A stretch of DNA of 64,000 nt from Hamadaea flava (GTDB lineage Bacteria; Actinomycetota; Actinomycetes; Mycobacteriales; Micromonosporaceae). A program made the translations under genes and the position numbers. The DNA is taken from contig NZ_JAMZDZ010000001.1 of the NCBI RefSeq assembly GCF_024172085.1, positions 8,680,001 to 8,744,000 of the forward strand. The letters are read 5' to 3'. Positions within the stretch are counted from its first letter, which is position 1. Every line of letters begins with the position of its first letter. The notes below the pieces were generated by a model that ran no database searches, was not told the DNA's origin, and worked only from the letters and a program-made list of their open reading frames with translations. This document shows positions 50,596 through 58,674 of the stretch, piece by piece.

Positions 50596-51944
50596 CGTGA
50601 TGCCTCCGAGCTGACGGGGATCGTGGCGGGTTCGCCACCTGGTTGGCCGGCGACGGGCGCGTTCGCCGAGGTTCTGTGGGGTTGGGCTCGTGGTGGGCGG
50701 CGCGAGGGCGGTGTCGCCCAGCGGCGGCCTGCTCGGGTCAACGCGGTGACGAGGGCTTCGAGCGGACCCTTGCCGATCGTCGCGCGTACGCAGAGCCCGA
50801 GGAACAGCACCCCGCCAAGCTGCACGAGGAACCCGGTGGTCGGCGTGTAGGTGTCGTAGCTCGAACTCATGAACACCGTGTGCAGGGTGTACAGGGTAAG
50901 CGTGATGCTGCCCGCCGCGCCCAGCGGCGTCTGCACGGCGGCCACCAGCCAGCGCAGCGCGGTGGGACGGGCGATCCGGGCGACGAGCAGCATGATCCCG
51001 AGGAGGGCGACCGCGGTGCCGGTGGTGCCGAGCAGGTCGAGCGGGGTGCCCGTGTGCGGGGAGTCGATCGCGAGCCACCACCACGTGGAGGTGGGCGCGG
51101 TGCCGTCGCCGCCGAGGTTGAGCATGTCGAGCGTCTCGTACTCGTCCAGCGTGCTGGCGTACTGGGCCGGCCAGATGTGTTCCAGCGCGAGCTGCGACAG
51201 TCGCGACGCGGTCACCGCGGCCGCCACGGCGAACACCGTCCCGGTGGCGAGCAGGGCGATGGCCGTACGCAGCCTGGCCAGGTTCAGCCGGCCGATGACG
51301 ATGCCCGCGCACAGGTACGCCATCCAGGTCAGCGCCGGGTACATGCCGGTGATCGACAGTTGGGTGAGCGACTCGAGTGGATGCGTGAACAACCACCCGA
51401 ACGTGAGGTTCGGCTGGGTCGGCCCCGTCAGGCGGGGGAGCCAGAGGTGGGTCAGCACCGGCATCCCGCCGGTCACCGCGATCCCGGTGAACGCGACCAG
51501 CCAGGTCGGCAGGAAGACCAGCGGGATCGTGAGCAGGAGCATGACCGCGTAGTAGGGCAGGATCACAGTGGCGGTCGCGGCGTTCGTGTAGCCCAGGGCG
51601 AACCCGATCGCTGCGATTGCCAGCGCCCGGATGAGCAGCGCGGTCATCGTGGGCAGCGCGGCCGATGCGCGTACGCGTCGGCGGCCGGTCAGAAACGCGA
51701 TGGTGACGCCGGTGAGGACCGCGAACGCCGCCGCGGCCCGTCCGGAGAAGATCGTCGTCGACCAGGTCGGCTGGCCGAGCGCGTCGGTGTCGTTGAGCGA
51801 GTGGACGGCGATCATGCCGAGGAGGGCCGCGCCCCGGGTGGCGTCGACCGCGAGAATCCGTCGCCGGTCGCCGGTCGTTATGGGTGCGGTCGGTGGTGGT
51901 GCGGCCGCCTCGCCGGCACGCGGTTTCAGGGCTTGATCGGTCAT
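50592..51944 (-). CDS. Polytopic DUF418/heparan-alpha-glucosaminide N-acetyltransferase-like membrane protein
   Basis: A 450-residue protein with about ten helices. The first helix reads RRILAVDATRGAALLGMIAVHSLND, the D-x-x-RG-x-x-x-x-G-x-x-x-xH pattern of membrane acyltransferases that carry an acyl group across the membrane. Further helices include ITGMYPALTWMAYLCAGIVI and LGAAGSITLTLYTLHTVFM, typical of DUF418/HGSNAT-like proteins. It could acylate the product of the neighbouring synthetase. The start overlaps the stop of the upstream BPL-N gene and its end overlaps the next, both by 4 bases. Confidence 0.8.
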   Translation of the reverse strand: MTDQALKPRAGEAAAPPPTAPITTGDRRRILAVDATRGAALLGMIAVHSLNDTDALGQPTWSTTIFSGRAAAAFAVLTGVTIAFLTGRRRVRASAALPTMTALLIRALAIAAIGFALGYTNAATATVILPYYAVMLLLTIPLVFLPTWLVAFTGIAVTGGMPVLTHLWLPRLTGPTQPNLTFGWLFTHPLESLTQLSITGMYPALTWMAYLCAGIVIGRLNLARLRTAIALLATGTVFAVAAAVTASRLSQLALEHIWPAQYASTLDEYETLDMLNLGGDGTAPTSTWWWLAIDSPHTGTPLDLLGTTGTAVALLGIMLLVARIARPTALRWLVAAVQTPLGAAGSITLTLYTLHTVFMSSSYDTYTPTTGFLVQLGGVLFLGLCVRATIGKGPLEALVTALTRAGRRWATPPSRRPPRAQPHRTSANAPVAGQPGGEPATIPVSSEASR

Positions 51945-52657
51945 GGCGTCAGAACCTCGTCCACCAGGTCGAGCCCGAGGTCGGTGCCGAGGACGCCGCC
52001 GGAGTCCAGCTTCGCGTCGGCGTACCAGCCTTCGTCGGCCTCGGGATGCGGACCGACCACGGCGACCCGGCCCGCGCCGAACCCGGCCACCATGGCTGCG
52101 ATGGCGCCGTTGGGATAGGTGGCGATGACTGTCACGTCCGCGTCGCGGCGGGTCCGGAAGTACGGTCCGTCCTGGAAGAACAGCGTCCGTTCCCGGCCCC
52201 GCCACGAGACGCGGACGAGGGTGTCGTCCTCGGAGTCGACGGTGGCTCCGCGAGAGGCGATGTACTGGTCGGTGTCGCCGGGCAGCAGGGAGAACCCCGG
52301 CGTCGCGCCGGCGAGGTAGCCGCCGAGGCAGATTCCCAGGTACCGGCCACCGCCGCGGACGAATCTGCGGATGTCCTTGCGGTGGCGGCGCATGTGCCGG
52401 TACGCATCGGCGAGCGTGTCCCCGCCGGGTTGCACGTAGAGCGACGCCCCGGCCAGTGTCTTCGCGGACAGCGGGAAGTCCTCGTAGGGGCCGGCGTAGC
52501 GTACGTCGAAACCCCGTGGGCTGGTCTTCAGCAGTCGCGCCGCCGCCTCAGGGCAGCCGGGCAGGGACGCGGGCCCCCGGTAGACCAGTGCGATCGGCGC
52601 GTCCCGGAGCGACGCCTGCCCGGATAGCCGCCGGGTGTCGGGCATCGCCGGCTTCAT
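51941..52657 (-). CDS. BPL-N/glutamine-amidotransferase-fold protein (copy 2)
   Basis: A 238-residue paralogue of the gene at 49816. It shares LVYRGPASLPGCPEAAARLL, YVQPGGDTL, YLGICLGGYLAGATPGFSLL, FFQDGPYF and VVGPHPEADEGWY, with Cys in the nucleophile elbow. Unlike copy 1 it has no export signal, so the pair may act on the two sides of the membrane. ATG 52657 overlaps the amidinotransferase stop (ATGA). The chemistry of this group is not established; candidates are amide or glutamine-dependent amination, or peptide cleavage. Confidence 0.78.
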   Translation of the reverse strand: MKPAMPDTRRLSGQASLRDAPIALVYRGPASLPGCPEAAARLLKTSPRGFDVRYAGPYEDFPLSAKTLAGASLYVQPGGDTLADAYRHMRRHRKDIRRFVRGGGRYLGICLGGYLAGATPGFSLLPGDTDQYIASRGATVDSEDDTLVRVSWRGRERTLFFQDGPYFRTRRDADVTVIATYPNGAIAAMVAGFGAGRVAVVGPHPEADEGWYADAKLDSGGVLGTDLGLDLVDEVLTP

Positions 52658-53463
52658 GACGGTTCTCGCGGGGACGGGTTGTCCAGGGTCAACGCGGTGC
52701 AGCGGACGCCGCCGCCGCCCTTGGCCAGCTCGGTGGTGTCGAGTTCGAGCACGCGCAGGCCGCGTCCCCGCAGCACGGCGGCGAGCCGGGGTGCGTGGCG
52801 GGTCATCGTCACGGTGGTGCCGTCGCTGATCAGGTTGAGCGCGAACTGTGCCGCTTCGTCGAGGCCGACTTCGATCAGGTCCAGGCCGAGCCGTTGCAGA
52901 CGCCCGCAGCTCGGCAGGTCGAGGGCCTGCGGGCAGTACGCGAGCGTCCCCGTGTCGATGACCGCGACGGCCAGATCGAGGTCGTACCAGCGCGGGCTGA
53001 CCGTACGCAGCGGCACGACCTCGTAGCGCAGTTCCTTGGCCAGTACGGCGTGCATGCCGCGATCGGTACGCTGCCCGTACCCCGCGAGCAGCAGGTCGCC
53101 ACAGGCCAGCGCGTCGCCCTGACCGCTGAACGGGAAAGGCGCGTCGAGGACGTCGAACCCCCGCCGGGTCAGCCACTCGTGGAAGTACGGGATCTCCGCC
53201 TTGCGTTCGGGCGGCGGGTAACCCAGGACCGCCCGGTTGCCGCGGACGACGGCGGCATTGGCGGTGAACACCATGTCGGGGCACTGCGGCGCGGAGGGCA
53301 CGTACTCGACCCGGCGGCCTGACAGGCGGTGCGCGGCGACGATCTCATCGAGCTCGGCGGCGGCGGCGGCCGGGTCGGGTTGGACCTCGGTGTGCATGTA
53401 CGGATTGATCTCGTAATCGATGCGGAAGTGGGCGGCGTCGGATACCAGCAGTTCGGTGTTCAT
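52654..53463 (-). CDS. Amidinotransferase/dimethylargininase (DDAH)-like enzyme
   Basis: A 269-residue guanidino-modifying enzyme fold. The family landmarks are CPDMVFTANAAVV, FSGQGDALACGDLLLAG (substrate Asp/Glu region, here GQGD rather than EGGD) and the C-terminal nucleophile Cys in GGGGVRCTALTLDNP. The conserved His is likely in NLISDGTTVTMTRHAP. Members hydrolyse arginine or methylarginine to citrulline, or transfer the amidino group. In this operon it may supply ornithine or citrulline, or modify the product of the synthetase upstream. ATG 53463 follows GGAGAG. It starts 47 bases after the synthetase stop. Confidence 0.82.
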   Translation of the reverse strand: MNTELLVSDAAHFRIDYEINPYMHTEVQPDPAAAAAELDEIVAAHRLSGRRVEYVPSAPQCPDMVFTANAAVVRGNRAVLGYPPPERKAEIPYFHEWLTRRGFDVLDAPFPFSGQGDALACGDLLLAGYGQRTDRGMHAVLAKELRYEVVPLRTVSPRWYDLDLAVAVIDTGTLAYCPQALDLPSCGRLQRLGLDLIEVGLDEAAQFALNLISDGTTVTMTRHAPRLAAVLRGRGLRVLELDTTELAKGGGGVRCTALTLDNPSPREPS

Positions 53464-53510
53464 AGGTCTCTCCAGTGATGTCGGTTTCGGTTGTGGAGCG
53501 TGGAAGTCTC

Positions 53511-56500
53511 CTAGGGCACGCCCTCGGCGGGGATGCCTCGCCATCGCGTACCGGGGGTGAGGTGCTCGCCCTTCATCAGCAGGGAGAGCGGGCCCAGGCT
53601 GACGTCGTCGCCGACGACCGTGTCGTAGAGCACGATCGATCGCGTGCCGATGCTGGCGCCGGGGCTGATCGTGACGAACGACATCTTCATCACCCGGTCC
53701 TCGAACAGATGCGTCTGCAGCGACACCTCGATGCCGACCGTGGCGTCGTCGCCGATCTCGACCAGGTCGTGCTCGGTGAGATAAGTGGTGCCGATCCACG
53801 TACGCCGTCCGATGCGGGCCCCGAACCAGCGCAGCACGGGCGGCAGGAACGGCGTACCGACGAGCAGCCCGACACCGGCGGGCACCGCGGCCGCCTCGTA
53901 GAGCCCGGTGACGAATTCCGAGCGCCGCACGAACGGACTCCACAGCGGTTCCACTCGCGGACGGTAGGTGCCGATGATGTTGCGCTTGGTCGCCGCGCAG
54001 AACGCGATCACGGCGACACTGGTGGCGATGGCGACCAGCGGGGACACCAGTGCGGGCACAAGCAGATCACGGCCGTTGGCGAGCCACGACAGCACGAACA
54101 GGTAGAGGTAGATACCCGCACCCAGCATCGACGCGGGCAGCGTCGCCCGGAAGAACTCGATCGCCAGCCGCTGGGCCAGCACCCGGCGCGACGGGCGGTA
54201 GGTCTGCGCCTCCGAGAAGGAGCCGCTGTCCTGGCGCACCGGCAGGTACATCGCGGGCGAACCGAGCCAGGACGTGCCCGCCGGGACGCCCGCCGGCGGT
54301 GGCAGCGTGCCGACGCCGATCAGCGAGCCGTCGCCGAGTCTGGTGCCGGACGGCACGAACGCCGCGTTGCCGACGAACGCCCGGCTGCCCACGGCGGTCG
54401 GCAGGAACGCCAGGCGGCCGTTGGCGAACGTGGCCGCCCCCACGCTGGCCATGTCGGCGACGAAGCTCTCCGGTCCCAGCGTGAGCAGGTCCGGGTCCAG
54501 ATGTGCGGCGGTGGAGACCTCGGACCACGCCCCGACCCGCGCGCCGAGCATCCGCAGCCACGGCACGGTGTAGAGGGTTGCGTACAGGGAGTTGGTGAAC
54601 ATGAGGCTGAACTCGAGCAGCTTGTCGGCCACCCATTTGCGTACGCCGAGCCACGACCGCGCGGGGTGCATGCCGATCCGTGCCCGGGGCAGCACCAGCC
54701 GTTTGCCGATGGCGACCACCGCGCAGACGGTGAGGACGTAGACCGGTCCGGCGGGCACCGTGGCCAGCAGCCCGGCCAGGGTGCCCCAGTTCAGCAGCGC
54801 CCACCAGACCATGCCGACACTCGGCAGGATCATGACGATCGCACCGACCTCCAGCCCGATGAGGCCCAGCACGGCGGCGAGGATGTGGTGCGGCCACCAG
54901 CCACGGCGCGGGGCTTCCATGGCGAGCATGGCCTCCACGACACGGTTGATCTCCTGCACCGGCGTTGCCGGGGACCCCGACCAGCGGGCCCCCTCGGGGA
55001 CGGATTCGCCGCGGCTGAGCACCGACTGCTCGCCGAGACCCGCGTTCGCGCCCACGGCGGTGCCCGGCTCCAGAACCGTGTTGGCTCCGACGAACGCCTG
55101 CCGGTCCACGGTGATCGGGGCGACGATCAGCCACCCGTCCTCGACATGCCACGGGCGCAGCGCGACGCCGTATCCGATGGAAGCGTCGGCCCGGATGTCG
55201 ATCAAGGTGGGCAGGCTGATCGCGCTGGTCGCGATGGTGGTCCGCGGGCCGATCCGGGCCCCGAGCAGTCGCAGGTAAACACCCATCAGCGGGGAGCCGC
55301 TCAGCACCGGCAGCGGCCCGATCGCGAGGAGCATGTTCAGCGCCCAGAGCCGGACGTAGGTCGGTCCCCACAGCGGATACCGTCCCGGCCGGATACCAGC
55401 GGCCAGCGGCCTCGCGAGCAGCGCTGGGACGAGCCAGCGTACGCCGAGGTAGCTGACGAGGGTCGCGGTCATCAGCTGGATGAGCACGCCCACCGACACC
55501 TCGCCGTTGTTGCGGGTGTAGACGAAGGAGACCGGCAGCGTGATGAGCAGCGACAGCAGGTAGATCGCGGTCGCCTGGCCGGCGCCCGCGCCCGCGATCC
55601 GGCTGCTGCGGTGCCGCAACGGTGCGGTGCGGGGCAGCGCGGTCGCGGCGGCGGGCCGCGCGGTGGCGCCGAGGTGCGTGGCCAGGCCGCTGATGGTCGG
55701 GTGGTCGTAGAGGTCACGCACCGCCGGGCTGGCGCCGACCTTGCGCGTACGCAGCAGCGACACCACCCGCGCCGCCAGCAGCGAATGCCCGCCCAGGTCG
55801 GTGAAGAAGTCGGCGGTCACCGACAGCGCTTGCGGTTCGACGCCGAACGCCTCGGCCCACACGGCGCGTACGTGTAGCTCGAGATCGTTCTGGGCGGCCA
55901 CGACGGGACCGTCGGTGCTCATGAGCCGTCGGCCGATCGGGGCGGGCAGCTTGGAGCGGTCCACCTTGCCGCTCGGCATGGTCGGCAGGGTGGCGGTGAT
56001 GTCGATGTAGGCGGGCACCATGTAGCCGGGCAGCCGCTCCTGCAGCGTGCGGTGCAGGCGCTGGACCATCGCCTCGTCGCCCTCGCTGGGCTCATCGGGC
56101 GAGGCGAGGACGATGTAGCCGGAAAGCTCTCGCGGCGCGTCCGGGTCGTCGCCGAGGGCCATGAGCGCCACCACCGCCTCCGACACGCCCGCGTCCTCCA
56201 TGAGCACGCTCTCGATTTCGCCGAGATCGACACGGTGGCCGCGGATCTTGACCTCCGCGTCGGCCCGTCCCAGGTACTCGATCTCGCCGTCGGCGGTGAG
56301 CCGGCCCAGGTCGCCGGTGCGGTACAGCCTGCTGCCGGGCGGCGCCGACGGGTGCTCGATGAACCGATCCGCGGTCAAGTCGGGGCGGCCGACGTAGCCT
56401 CGGGCCACTCCCGGCCCGCCGATGCAGATCTCGCCGACCTCGCCGTCGGCGACCGGGCGGCGCTCCTCGTCGAGCAGGACGGCTGAGTAGGTGGGCAGTG

Positions 56501-57587
56501 GTATTCCGATCGTCACCGTCCGTCCCGGGCGCAGCTCGCTCCAGATGGCCGTCACCGTCGTCTCGGTCGGGCCGTACGTGTTGAGGATCCGCCGATCGGG
56601 ACGGCCCCACCGCTCGACCAACTGCCCAGGACACGCCTCTCCGCCCACCATCAGGTTGCGGATGCGGGGCAGGTCTCGCGGAATGGTCGCCAGCAGCGTC
56701 GGTACGCAGTAGAGCACGGTGATGGCGGCGTCATCGAGGAAGTCGGCCAGCTCCGCACCCAGCCGGCGGGAGTCCGTCGGGCCGGCCACCAGCGTCGCCC
56801 CCACCGACCAGGTCGGCCAGATCTCCTCGATGGAGAAATCGAAGGCGATTGTCATCCCTTGATAGACCCGATCGCTGGGCCGCACGTCGTACACGCCGGG
56901 CACCACGTCGAGGAAGTTGCAGATGCTCGACTGCGCCACCGCGACGCCCTTGGGCCGGCCACTGGAGCCGGAGGTGTAGATGATGTAGGCGAGCGGGTCC
57001 TCGTCGTCCTCGCCGAGCTTCGGCCGCCCGGCGGGCGCCTGTCGCAGCTCGGCCTCGCACCGGTCGAGCGCCAGGACGGGCCGATCCAGGCCGGTCGTAC
57101 GCTCCAGCAGGTCCGAGGCGGTCAGCAGAAGATCCACGTCAGAGTCGTTCGCGATGTAGGCGACCCGGTCGGCTGGTGAATCCGGGTCGATCGGCACGAA
57201 CGCCCCGCCTGCCTTGCCCACCGCCAGCAATGCGACGTAAGTGGCCACTGAGCGGTTGAGCAGGATCGCAACCCGGGCGCCGTCGCCCACCTGGAGGCTG
57301 CGGAGATGGTGCGCCAGGCGATTCGCGCGCTCGTCAAGTTCCCGGTAGGTCAGCCGCTCGCCGTCGCATTCCAGCGCGACTGCGGTGGGGCAGGCGTCGC
57401 ATGCGACGTCGAACACGTGATGCAGACGCCGCACGTCTGGCGTCGCGTCGCCGGGGTCTTCGATCTCCACGGCCGGCGGAGCGGCTGAGCGCAGGACGAT
57501 CGTGCGACCGCCGATCCGGACACTGTGGACGCCACGAACCGGCGGCGTCGTCGCGCCGGTTGTCGGCTGGCTCACGGATAATGTCAT
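53511..57587 (-). CDS. Pls/PosA-type membrane-bound nonribosomal peptide synthetase
   Basis: A 1358-residue protein with the layout of epsilon-poly-L-lysine synthetase-like enzymes. The adenylation domain (about 55-550) has A3 YTSGSSGRPKGV (204-215), Asp250 in AFDFSIEEIW, NTYGPTETT and LPTMPSGKVDR with Lys541. A carrier domain follows with Ser602 in DLGGHSLL. Then come six or so membrane helices alternating with three left-handed beta-helix acyltransferase-like segments (RADASIGYGV; VGSRAFVGNAAFVPSG; IGDDATVGIEV). Aligning to GrsA by eye gives pocket residues D-F-E-Y-M-G-T-V; an acidic residue at position 239 would suit a basic amino acid (inference). Related enzymes polymerise or couple one amino acid while embedded in the membrane. 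GGGGAG precedes ATG 57587. It heads the five-gene operon down to 49816. Confidence 0.88.
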   Translation of the reverse strand: MTLSVSQPTTGATTPPVRGVHSVRIGGRTIVLRSAAPPAVEIEDPGDATPDVRRLHHVFDVACDACPTAVALECDGERLTYRELDERANRLAHHLRSLQVGDGARVAILLNRSVATYVALLAVGKAGGAFVPIDPDSPADRVAYIANDSDVDLLLTASDLLERTTGLDRPVLALDRCEAELRQAPAGRPKLGEDDEDPLAYIIYTSGSSGRPKGVAVAQSSICNFLDVVPGVYDVRPSDRVYQGMTIAFDFSIEEIWPTWSVGATLVAGPTDSRRLGAELADFLDDAAITVLYCVPTLLATIPRDLPRIRNLMVGGEACPGQLVERWGRPDRRILNTYGPTETTVTAIWSELRPGRTVTIGIPLPTYSAVLLDEERRPVADGEVGEICIGGPGVARGYVGRPDLTADRFIEHPSAPPGSRLYRTGDLGRLTADGEIEYLGRADAEVKIRGHRVDLGEIESVLMEDAGVSEAVVALMALGDDPDAPRELSGYIVLASPDEPSEGDEAMVQRLHRTLQERLPGYMVPAYIDITATLPTMPSGKVDRSKLPAPIGRRLMSTDGPVVAAQNDLELHVRAVWAEAFGVEPQALSVTADFFTDLGGHSLLAARVVSLLRTRKVGASPAVRDLYDHPTISGLATHLGATARPAAATALPRTAPLRHRSSRIAGAGAGQATAIYLLSLLITLPVSFVYTRNNGEVSVGVLIQLMTATLVSYLGVRWLVPALLARPLAAGIRPGRYPLWGPTYVRLWALNMLLAIGPLPVLSGSPLMGVYLRLLGARIGPRTTIATSAISLPTLIDIRADASIGYGVALRPWHVEDGWLIVAPITVDRQAFVGANTVLEPGTAVGANAGLGEQSVLSRGESVPEGARWSGSPATPVQEINRVVEAMLAMEAPRRGWWPHHILAAVLGLIGLEVGAIVMILPSVGMVWWALLNWGTLAGLLATVPAGPVYVLTVCAVVAIGKRLVLPRARIGMHPARSWLGVRKWVADKLLEFSLMFTNSLYATLYTVPWLRMLGARVGAWSEVSTAAHLDPDLLTLGPESFVADMASVGAATFANGRLAFLPTAVGSRAFVGNAAFVPSGTRLGDGSLIGVGTLPPPAGVPAGTSWLGSPAMYLPVRQDSGSFSEAQTYRPSRRVLAQRLAIEFFRATLPASMLGAGIYLYLFVLSWLANGRDLLVPALVSPLVAIATSVAVIAFCAATKRNIIGTYRPRVEPLWSPFVRRSEFVTGLYEAAAVPAGVGLLVGTPFLPPVLRWFGARIGRRTWIGTTYLTEHDLVEIGDDATVGIEVSLQTHLFEDRVMKMSFVTISPGASIGTRSIVLYDTVVGDDVSLGPLSLLMKGEHLTPGTRWRGIPAEGVP

Positions 57588-58339
57588 TGCTCCCCACCAT
57601 GCGTGTCGTCAGCGAATCGCTCCTGGTGCAGTCCTTGTGCCACAGGCGTCCGAGGGTGCAGGCCGCCAAGGGCAGTCATGGCCGGAGCATGCTGCTGATG
57701 GTTTGTCGCGTGATCGCCGTCGAGCAGTCCGCGACGGACATCCTCAGGCGGAGACTCTGAAGATCGTCACGGGGCAGATGTCACACAGCGGCGTCAAAGG
57801 CTGATGGTGGCGCAGCGTCACCTCAGGGTGGCGGCGCTACGAGCAGCGCCATCAGCATCTTGCCTATGTGGACGACGGCGGATTGGCATCCCGGCGCGCC
57901 ACCGAGGTGGCAGCGGCGCGACTCAGGGCGTCGCAGGCTCCTGCCTGCTGATTATGCCGATTAGGCCGATTATGTCGATTGTGGAGCGGTACTGGGGCGG
58001 ATCATTCATGTGGCGCGGGGCTTCCCCACATTTGCGCTTAGACCACATGAAATAGGACATCACGGGGGGAACGCTAGCACAGCTGACCAGCCGCGGAGCC
58101 AATGTTCAGAAGGTCGCGAAAATACCTGTACAGACCATTGTGGATCGCCGGCATCACCGCTTGGAATGCCGGAGTCGCGCGATCGGAAGGGGACGCTGGT
58201 TCCGTTGCGTCCCTTGCATTCCATGCTTCAGCAGTAGCTCGTTTCACCGCCGTCCCCGCGCCTCGGCCAGTAGCCGCAGTGGCTGACGAGGCGGCCAAAC
58301 GGCCATCCTGCCGGTGGGGGCGGTCGTAGAGTCGTGGTC
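57588..58339. other. 752-base non-coding divergent region
   Basis: I see no convincing gene here: short frames on both strands have poor codon use. It must hold the promoter of the Pls/PosA-like operon and that of the pterin dehydratase gene. It contains a four-copy 9-bp tandem repeat (57949-57984), an 8-bp inverted repeat TCATGTGG/CCACATGA (58006-58013 and 58043-58050), and more AT-rich stretches around 57950-58160. It is the longest unexplained gap in the window and could also hold an sRNA or decayed gene. Confidence 0.6.
57949..57984. repeat. 9-bp tandem repeat, four copies
   Basis: Four consecutive 9-bp units, TGATTATGC, CGATTAGGC, CGATTATGT and CGATTGTGG, sharing GATTA/GATTG. They lie about 360 bases upstream of the synthetase start. 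Iterated sites may be a regulator-binding array; simple slippage is the alternative. Confidence 0.6.
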
Positions 58340-58639
58340 ATGGCCCACAACCGCACGCCGCTCGACGATGCCATGATCCAGACCGGTTTGGGTGACCTGC
58401 CGAATTGGCAGGGCGACCGGTCAGGCATCACGCGCACCGTCGAACTGCCGTCGTTCCCGGCCGCGATCGCGGTCGTCGACGCGGTGGCCCAGGTGGCCGA
58501 AGAGATGGATCACCATCCGGATATCGACATCCGATGGCGCACCCTCACGTTCCACAACGTCACGTATTCCGAGAACGCTGTGACCGCGCTGGATTTCCAA
58601 CTGGCCCACCGGATCGACGACGTGGTCGCCCGCTACTGA
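58340..58639 (+). CDS. 4a-hydroxytetrahydrobiopterin dehydratase (PCD/DCoH family)
   Basis: A 99-residue pterin-4a-carbinolamine dehydratase, recycling the pterin cofactor of aromatic amino-acid hydroxylases or acting in molybdopterin-related chemistry. The active-site signature EEMDHHPDIDIRWRTLTFHNVT with the paired His is intact. No hydroxylase gene is nearby. ATG 58340 has no ribosome binding site; TAGAGT a few bases upstream may be a -10 of a leaderless message. GTG 58334 is an alternative start. Confidence 0.9.
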   Translation: MAHNRTPLDDAMIQTGLGDLPNWQGDRSGITRTVELPSFPAAIAVVDAVAQVAEEMDHHPDIDIRWRTLTFHNVTYSENAVTALDFQLAHRIDDVVARY

Positions 58640-58674
58640 TCCACCCAGCGCCCCGCGCCGGCGTCAGCAGTCGA

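Noticed and set aside
53475-55877. 800-residue plus-strand open frame opposite the synthetase gene
   Set aside because: It is a GC-skew shadow of the well-supported Pls/PosA-like gene: rich in Arg, Gly, Asp and His with no domains or ribosome binding site.
57804-58055. Small 83-residue frame in the long gap as a gene
   Set aside because: It has no ribosome binding site, unnatural composition, and the 9-bp tandem repeat lies inside it.
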